Source: Paraburkholderia acidipaludis NBRC 101816
GTDB taxonomy: Bacteria > Pseudomonadota > Gammaproteobacteria > Burkholderiales > Burkholderiaceae
DNA length: 64,000 bases
Direction: 5' to 3'
Assembly (NCBI RefSeq): GCF_000684975.1
Contig: NZ_BAXZ01000001.1
Location: 62,001 to 126,000, forward strand
Shown here piece by piece: positions 59,547 to 64,000 of the stretch (the first letter of the stretch is position 1; every line of letters begins with the position of its first letter). The position numbers and the translations under genes were made by a program. Below the pieces are notes generated by a model. The model did not search any database and was not told the DNA's origin. It saw only the letters and a list, made by a program, of their open reading frames with translations.

Positions 59547-60331
59547 GCCTCCTCCACTGTCCTGGCGTTGTCTTGATTTGTATTGGGCCGCGACTGGCCG
59601 CTCGCGCCGAACAGCTCGATGCGGCTGCGCGCCGGCGCGGACGCGAGCTGCGAGGCCTGCGAAGCGCCTGCCTGCCCCGGCCCGGCGGCACGTCCAGCCC
59701 CCGGCGTGAGGCCGAACAGCTCGACGCGCTCGCGCGCCTTCGCGAGCCGTTCGGCGCGCGCCTCGGGCGTCTGCCGCGCGAGCGCCTGCTCGCGTTCGGT
59801 CACGCTCGAATCCTGCGAGAGACGCAGCTTTTTCACCATCACCTGGCCCGTGCGCGGCAGGAACGCCACCTTGCGCGGGTGCGAGCCCTGCAGGTCCTCG
59901 GCGACGATGCGGATGTTCTCCAGCGCGAGATAGCGCCGCACGAAGGCCGAATTGCGGTCGCCGATATTCATGGTCGTCATGCCGGCCAGCACGGCCGCGC
60001 CGCCGAACACTTTCGCCTCGAAGCGCTCGCGCCGGCCGCCCGCCTTGATGAGCTCGTTGATGAGCACTTCCATGGCGTAGGCGCCGTAACGCATGGCGTC
60101 GGATGCCGCCTGGGCGACGTCGGCGCCGTCGTCGGGCAGCATGAAGTGGTTCATCCCGCCAATGCCGGCGGTACGATCCTGGATGCACGCGGCCACGCAC
60201 GAGCCCAGCACGGTCACGAGCACCATGTCCTCGTTCGTCGTGAAGAACTCGTTGGGCAGCAGCTTCACGCCGGGGCGGTTAAAGTGCGTGTCGAAGTAGC
60301 GGTTCGTCGCGATCGGAAGGCTGGCGCTCAT
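59543..60331 (-). CDS. cheD: Chemoreceptor glutamine deamidase CheD
   Basis: A 262-aa deamidase acting on receptor Gln residues. Catalytic Cys45 lies in VLGSCVAAC and His62 in GGMNHFMLP. Residues after about 175 form an extension with two copies of an R(V/I)ELFG motif (202-207 and 237-242). It overlaps cheR and cheB by 4 bp each. Confidence 0.95.
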   Translation of the reverse strand: MSASLPIATNRYFDTHFNRPGVKLLPNEFFTTNEDMVLVTVLGSCVAACIQDRTAGIGGMNHFMLPDDGADVAQAASDAMRYGAYAMEVLINELIKAGGRRERFEAKVFGGAAVLAGMTTMNIGDRNSAFVRRYLALENIRIVAEDLQGSHPRKVAFLPRTGQVMVKKLRLSQDSSVTEREQALARQTPEARAERLAKARERVELFGLTPGAGRAAGPGQAGASQASQLASAPARSRIELFGASGQSRPNTNQDNARTVEEA

Positions 60332-61341
60332 GCGGTCGCTCCGATCCTGTCGTCGACGCGGCCTGCGGCGGCGCCACCGCTGTTGCCACCGCCGTTGCCG
60401 TCCACGCGGCGGCTGCCGCGCGTCAGCTCGTACACGGTCTGTCCGCGCAGCCTGAAGGCCTGCGTGACATACGTGAAGTTCTCCGAATGTCCCGCGAACA
60501 GCAGGCCGTCCGGCTTCATCAGCGGCTCGAAGCGCGAAAGCACCTGCCCCTGGGTCGGCTTGTCGAAGTAGATCATCACGTTGCGGCAGAAGATCGCGTC
60601 GAACGTCTGGCGCAAACCGTAGTCGGCGTCGGTGAGATTGAGCTGCTCGAAGCGGATCATCGCGCGCAGTTCCGGGCGCACTTTCACGAGACCCGCGTGG
60701 CCGCCCGTGCCCTTCAGGAAGAAGCGCTTCAGGCGCTCCGGCGTCAGGTGCTTCACCTGGTCATACGAGTAAATGCCCGCTTCGGCCTTGGCCAATACCT
60801 GGGTGTCCAGATCGGTGGCGAGCACGCGCGCCTCGCGCGCGCCGCGCTCGCCGAGCGCTTCGATCAGCGTCATCGCGATCGAGTACGGCTCCTCGCCCGT
60901 CGAGGCCGCCGAGCACCAGACCGAAACCGGCTGCGAGCCCGGCGCAGCCCGGCGCTTCACGAAGTCCGCCAGAATCGGAAAGTGATGCGCCTCGCGGAAG
61001 AACGCCGTGAGGTTCGTGGTGAGCGCGTTCGTGAACGCTTCCCACTCTTCGGCATCGTTGCGCGATTCGAGCTGGTCGAGGTAGTCGCGAAAGCTTTCGA
61101 GGCCCAGCGCGCGCAAGCGCCGCGCGAGACGGCTGTACGCCATGTCGCGCTTGTGGTCCGAGAGCGAGATGCCCGCGCGCCGATGAATCAGCGCGCGAAT
61201 GCGCTCGAAGTCCGCCGTCGTGAATTCGAAGTCGCGGTTGCTCTCGCCGGGCAGGCCGGGCAAGCCGCCAGCCTCGGCGGCGTCCGGCTTCAGCCCGGCG
61301 CGATCGCCGCGCCCGTGACGGGAAAAACGCAGGCCTTTCAT
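60328..61341 (-). CDS. cheR: Chemotaxis methyltransferase CheR
   Basis: A 337-aa SAM-dependent methyltransferase modifying receptor Glu residues. The N-terminal helical domain includes DFERIRALIHRRAGISLSDH. The SAM-binding part has WCSAASTGEEPYSIAM and DAIFCRNVMIYFDKPTQ. A Gly/Asn-rich tail follows. It overlaps cheD by 4 bp; the mcp gene precedes it by 157 bp. Confidence 0.97.
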   Translation of the reverse strand: MKGLRFSRHGRGDRAGLKPDAAEAGGLPGLPGESNRDFEFTTADFERIRALIHRRAGISLSDHKRDMAYSRLARRLRALGLESFRDYLDQLESRNDAEEWEAFTNALTTNLTAFFREAHHFPILADFVKRRAAPGSQPVSVWCSAASTGEEPYSIAMTLIEALGERGAREARVLATDLDTQVLAKAEAGIYSYDQVKHLTPERLKRFFLKGTGGHAGLVKVRPELRAMIRFEQLNLTDADYGLRQTFDAIFCRNVMIYFDKPTQGQVLSRFEPLMKPDGLLFAGHSENFTYVTQAFRLRGQTVYELTRGSRRVDGNGGGNSGGAAAGRVDDRIGATA

Positions 61342-61498
61342 GATGCTGCGCCCCCCTCGTGCCCGGCCGCACGCGTGCCGGTGCGCAATGCGTGCAGCGC
61401 GGCGGGCGCGGCGGCCAATTTCCAGGCGGCCGCGCGGAACGACTCAATCCGTTCTTGTGCGCTAGTGTGCATTGCGATGACTCGTCAGCTCGTCGGTC

Positions 61499-63388
61499 CT
61501 AGAACGTTTCCCAGTCGGCATCGTCCGAAGACGTCGACGACACCACCGGTTCCACGCGGGCTGCAGCCGCCTTCGGCGCCGCTGCTGCCGGCCTGGCCGC
61601 ATTGGCCGCATTGGCCGCATTGGCCGCATTGGCCGCATTGGCCGGTTTGGTCGCGCCAGCAGGCTTGGCCAGCCTGGCCGCAGCCGCCGCGCCGACCGGT
61701 TCCGCCGCCTTGGCCGGCGCCGCGAGGGCAGCCGGCGCGCGCCTGACAGGCGCCGCCGCGGCAGCGATGGCCGCCGTGCCCGCAACCGCGTGGGCGGACG
61801 GCAATGCCGCCGGCCGTGCCGCCGCGCTGCTCGCGCCACCCGTGCGCCAGATGCCGAGCACCGACTGCAGCTGGCGCGTCTGCTCCTCCAGCGAGGCCGC
61901 CGCCGCCGCGGCCTCTTCCACGAGCGCCGCGTTCTGCTGCGTGACGGTGTCCATCTGCGTGACGGCGCGGTTGACCTGCTCGATGCCGCCCGACTGCTCT
62001 TCGGAGGCCGCGCTGATCTCGCCCATGATGTCGGTCACGCGACGCACGGCCTGGAGAATCTCGTCCATCGTGGTGCCCGCGCGGCCCACCAGTTCCGAGC
62101 CGCTCTGCACCTTCTGCGCCGAGTCGTTGATGAGCTCCTTGATCTCCTTCGCGGCGCTCGCGCTGCGCTGCGCGAGGCTGCGCACCTCGCCCGCCACCAC
62201 CGCGAAGCCGCGGCCCTGCTCGCCCGCGCGCGCGGCTTCCACCGCCGCGTTGAGCGCGAGGATGTTGGTCTGGAACGCAATGCCCTCGATCACGCTGATG
62301 ATGTCGACCACCTTCGCCGAGCTGGCCGCGATGTCCTGCATCGTGTGCACGACTTCGCCCACCACCTCGCCGCCGCGCGTGGCGATGTCCGAGGCGTTCA
62401 CGGCGAGCTGGCTCGCCTGGCGCGCATTGTCGGCGTTCTGCTTCACGGTGCCGGTGAGCTGCTCCATGCTCGAGGCGGTTTCCTGCAGCGACGCGGCCTG
62501 CTGCTCGGTGCGCTGCGAGAGGTCGGTGTTGCCCATGGCGATCTCGCGCGCGCCGACGTCGATCGAGCTTGCGCCCATGTTCACGGCGCTCACGAGCTTC
62601 ACGAGACTCTCCTGCATGCGCTTGATGCCGGCGAAGAGATGCCCGATTTCGTTCTTGCTGTAGACCTCGATCGGCTGCGCGAGGTCGCCTTGCGCGATGC
62701 GCTCGAAGCAGGCCGTGGCGTCTTTGAGCGGCTGCACGATGAGGCCGCGCAGCGCGAAGCGGATCGCGAAGACCATCAGCAGCGCGATCACGACGAGGCC
62801 GCCGATCAGCATGCGCATGAACGCGATCTGCGAGCGCGCGCTTTCTTCGCGCGACGCGGCGCCGTCCTGCAGGCCCTGCGCGAGCGGCTCGGCAACGTTG
62901 TCGTAGTCGACGAACATCGGGCTGATCTTCGTGTCGGCGATGGCGTGATAGGCCGTGAGGTCGTTGCCGCGCAGCGCCGCGAACTCGGGCTGCACGCCGT
63001 CCTGCAGGAGCCCCGTGCGCTTTTGCGCGAGCGCGTCGAGCGAGGCGGCGTCGAGGCCGTTCTTCGGCGCGGCCTGGAAGGCCTTCCAGGCGTCGTTGCT
63101 CTTCGCGAGCAGCTCGTCGGCGCGGTCGAGCGCTTTCTTCGCGTCGTCGGCCTGGTTCGCCGCGGCGAGCGCGCTGACCCGTTCGAGCGAAACGCGCGAG
63201 CGCAGCAGATACGACGAGGCGTCGTTGAGCGAGCGCATCGCGACCAGATCGCCGCGCGCGATCGCGCCAAGCGAGTCGCTTGCGTTGCCGAGCGCGACGA
63301 GCCCGAGCGAGCCGACCACGATGGTCAGCGCAACCAGAATGACCCCGACGCCCGTGAGCGTGGCGCGGATCGACCACTTGTGCAGCAT
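61499..63388 (-). CDS. Methyl-accepting chemotaxis protein
   Basis: A 629-aa chemoreceptor. Membrane helices are at about 11-33 and 190-212, with a roughly 155-residue periplasmic four-helix-bundle sensor between them. HAMP covers about 212-265. The signalling tip has IEGIAFQTNILALNAAVEAA and ARAGEQGRGFAVVAGEVRSL. The tail has an Asn-Ala-Ala repeat and ends DWETF, the CheR/CheB-tethering pentapeptide (as NWETF of Tsr/Tar). AGGAG lies 9 nt before the ATG. The ligand is unknown. Confidence 0.95.
   Translation of the reverse strand: MLHKWSIRATLTGVGVILVALTIVVGSLGLVALGNASDSLGAIARGDLVAMRSLNDASSYLLRSRVSLERVSALAAANQADDAKKALDRADELLAKSNDAWKAFQAAPKNGLDAASLDALAQKRTGLLQDGVQPEFAALRGNDLTAYHAIADTKISPMFVDYDNVAEPLAQGLQDGAASREESARSQIAFMRMLIGGLVVIALLMVFAIRFALRGLIVQPLKDATACFERIAQGDLAQPIEVYSKNEIGHLFAGIKRMQESLVKLVSAVNMGASSIDVGAREIAMGNTDLSQRTEQQAASLQETASSMEQLTGTVKQNADNARQASQLAVNASDIATRGGEVVGEVVHTMQDIAASSAKVVDIISVIEGIAFQTNILALNAAVEAARAGEQGRGFAVVAGEVRSLAQRSASAAKEIKELINDSAQKVQSGSELVGRAGTTMDEILQAVRRVTDIMGEISAASEEQSGGIEQVNRAVTQMDTVTQQNAALVEEAAAAAASLEEQTRQLQSVLGIWRTGGASSAAARPAALPSAHAVAGTAAIAAAAAPVRRAPAALAAPAKAAEPVGAAAAARLAKPAGATKPANAANAANAANAANAARPAAAAPKAAAARVEPVVSSTSSDDADWETF
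61601..61645 (-). repeat. 9-bp tandem repeat in the receptor gene tail
   Basis: Five units of ATTGGCCGC (last base diverged in unit five), encoding an Asn-Ala-Ala repeat in the flexible linker before the DWETF tether. Copy changes keep the frame. Confidence 0.9.
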
Positions 63389-63523
63389 CTCGATTGCTCC
63401 TGTCCTGTACCTGATCACCGGCGGGGCCCGCAAGGCGGCTTTGCCGCTCTTGACGGCGGCTTTCCGCTCTCCCGCGCTGGGCCCTTCACCCGAAGGGCCA
63501 CCCCCGATAACCGTTCGCGATCG

Positions 63524-64000
63524 TTATCCAAGCATCTCGATGAGCGCCATTTCGCGGCTCGTCATCAGCTTTTCGATATCCATCAGAATCAGCATGCGGC
63601 CTTCCACGGTGCCGAGGCCCGTGAGGTACTCGGTCGTGAGCGTCGCGCCGAATTCGGGTGCCGGCATGATCTGGTCCATCTGCAGCGTGAGCACGTCCGA
63701 AACGCCGTCCACCACCATGCCCACGACGCGGTGCGCCACGTTCAGGATGATCACGACGGTCTGGTGGTCGTACTCCACGCGGCCGAGGTGGAACTTGATG
63801 CGCATGTCCACGATCGGGACGATGATGCCGCGCAGATTGATGACGCCCTTGATGAACTCGGGCGCGTTGGCGATGCGCGTCACGCTTTCGTAGCCGCGAA
63901 TCTCCTGCACCTTGAGGATGTCGATGCCGTACTCTTCCGCGCCGAGCGTAAAGACGAGGAATTCCGCACCGCCCGCGTCGGCCTGCTGCGCGTCGCGGCG
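63524..64000 (-). CDS. cheW: Chemotaxis coupling protein CheW (partial, N-terminus beyond right edge)
   Basis: A scaffold linking receptors to CheA. The visible 158 codons include GAEEYGIDILKVQEIRGYE, VINLRGIIVPIVDMR, VVDGVSDVLTL and the C-terminal ILMDIEKLM. The start lies past base 64000. It is the first gene seen of the leftward che operon; mcp begins 135 bp downstream. Confidence 0.96.
   Translation of the reverse strand, partial: RRDAQQADAGGAEFLVFTLGAEEYGIDILKVQEIRGYESVTRIANAPEFIKGVINLRGIIVPIVDMRIKFHLGRVEYDHQTVVIILNVAHRVVGMVVDGVSDVLTLQMDQIMPAPEFGATLTTEYLTGLGTVEGRMLILMDIEKLMTSREMALIEMLG

Noticed and set aside
61601..61645. Short regular repeats that could suggest a CRISPR array.
   Set aside because: Nine-base units without spacers, in frame inside a receptor gene. 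No CRISPR or cas gene was seen in the window.

Overview
The window is high-GC chromosomal DNA whose gene order, codon use and protein families point to a member of the Burkholderiaceae (Burkholderia/Paraburkholderia group). That assignment is inferred from recognised families and synteny; no search was run. The window holds an almost complete peritrichous-type flagellar and chemotaxis locus from about 16.4 kb to the right edge, preceded by about 16 kb of metabolic and accessory genes. Flagellin (fliC), the cap gene fliD, flhDC, motAB and cheA are not in the window. cheW runs off the right edge, so the rest of the che/mot cluster probably lies there.

Region 1 (1-16437): a dipeptide ABC transporter (dppA and the start of dppB). 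Next comes the methyl-cycle operon ahcY - small holin-like membrane protein - metF, whose leader carries a clear S-adenosylhomocysteine (SAH) riboswitch. Then lrgA-lrgB face a LysR regulator, followed by a decayed Fic gene broken by a 16-bp tandem duplication. An OmpA/DUF937 envelope protein, a GMC oxidoreductase, an AidB-like acyl-CoA dehydrogenase and a coniferyl-aldehyde-type dehydrogenase complete the region.

Region 2 (16415-46554): structural flagellar genes. fliS-fliT-fliK-like-flhX and fliE run on the minus strand and fliFGHIJK-fliLMNOPQR on the plus strand. They converge at about 31.85 kb with the minus-strand flgBCDEFGHIJ, pilZ/ycgR and flgK-flgL. flgA-flgM-flgN run on the plus strand, divergent from flgB. 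Three class II start regions (fliE/fliF, fliL, flgB/flgA) share an inverted-repeat box resembling enterobacterial FlhDC boxes (ATAG-N15/16-CTATTC core). A weaker version precedes flhB. Sigma-28 promoters (TAAA-type -35, GCCGATAA-type -10, 11-12 bp spacer) are visible before fliS, flgK, ycgR and flgM.

Region 3 (46660-54804): the minus-strand flhB-flhA ... flhF-flhG-fliA series. A RelBE-type toxin-antitoxin pair on the opposite strand, with its own sigma-70 promoter, sits between flhA and flhF.

Region 4 (55030-64000): a two-gene exported-protein pair (DUF2844 + DUF3443), then cheW-mcp-cheR-cheD-cheB-cheY-cheZ transcribed leftward.

The genes act in the usual hierarchy. FlhDC (outside the window) would switch on the hook-basal-body and export operons, FliA is held by FlgM until the hook is complete, and then the sigma-28 operons (flgKL, fliST, ycgR, flgMN) are expressed. 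The most unusual items are the fliK-like/flhX pair in the fliST operon, the toxin-antitoxin insertion, the long leader hairpin of flhB, the degenerate P-loop of FlhG, and the aspartic-protease-like motifs of the DUF3443 lipoprotein.
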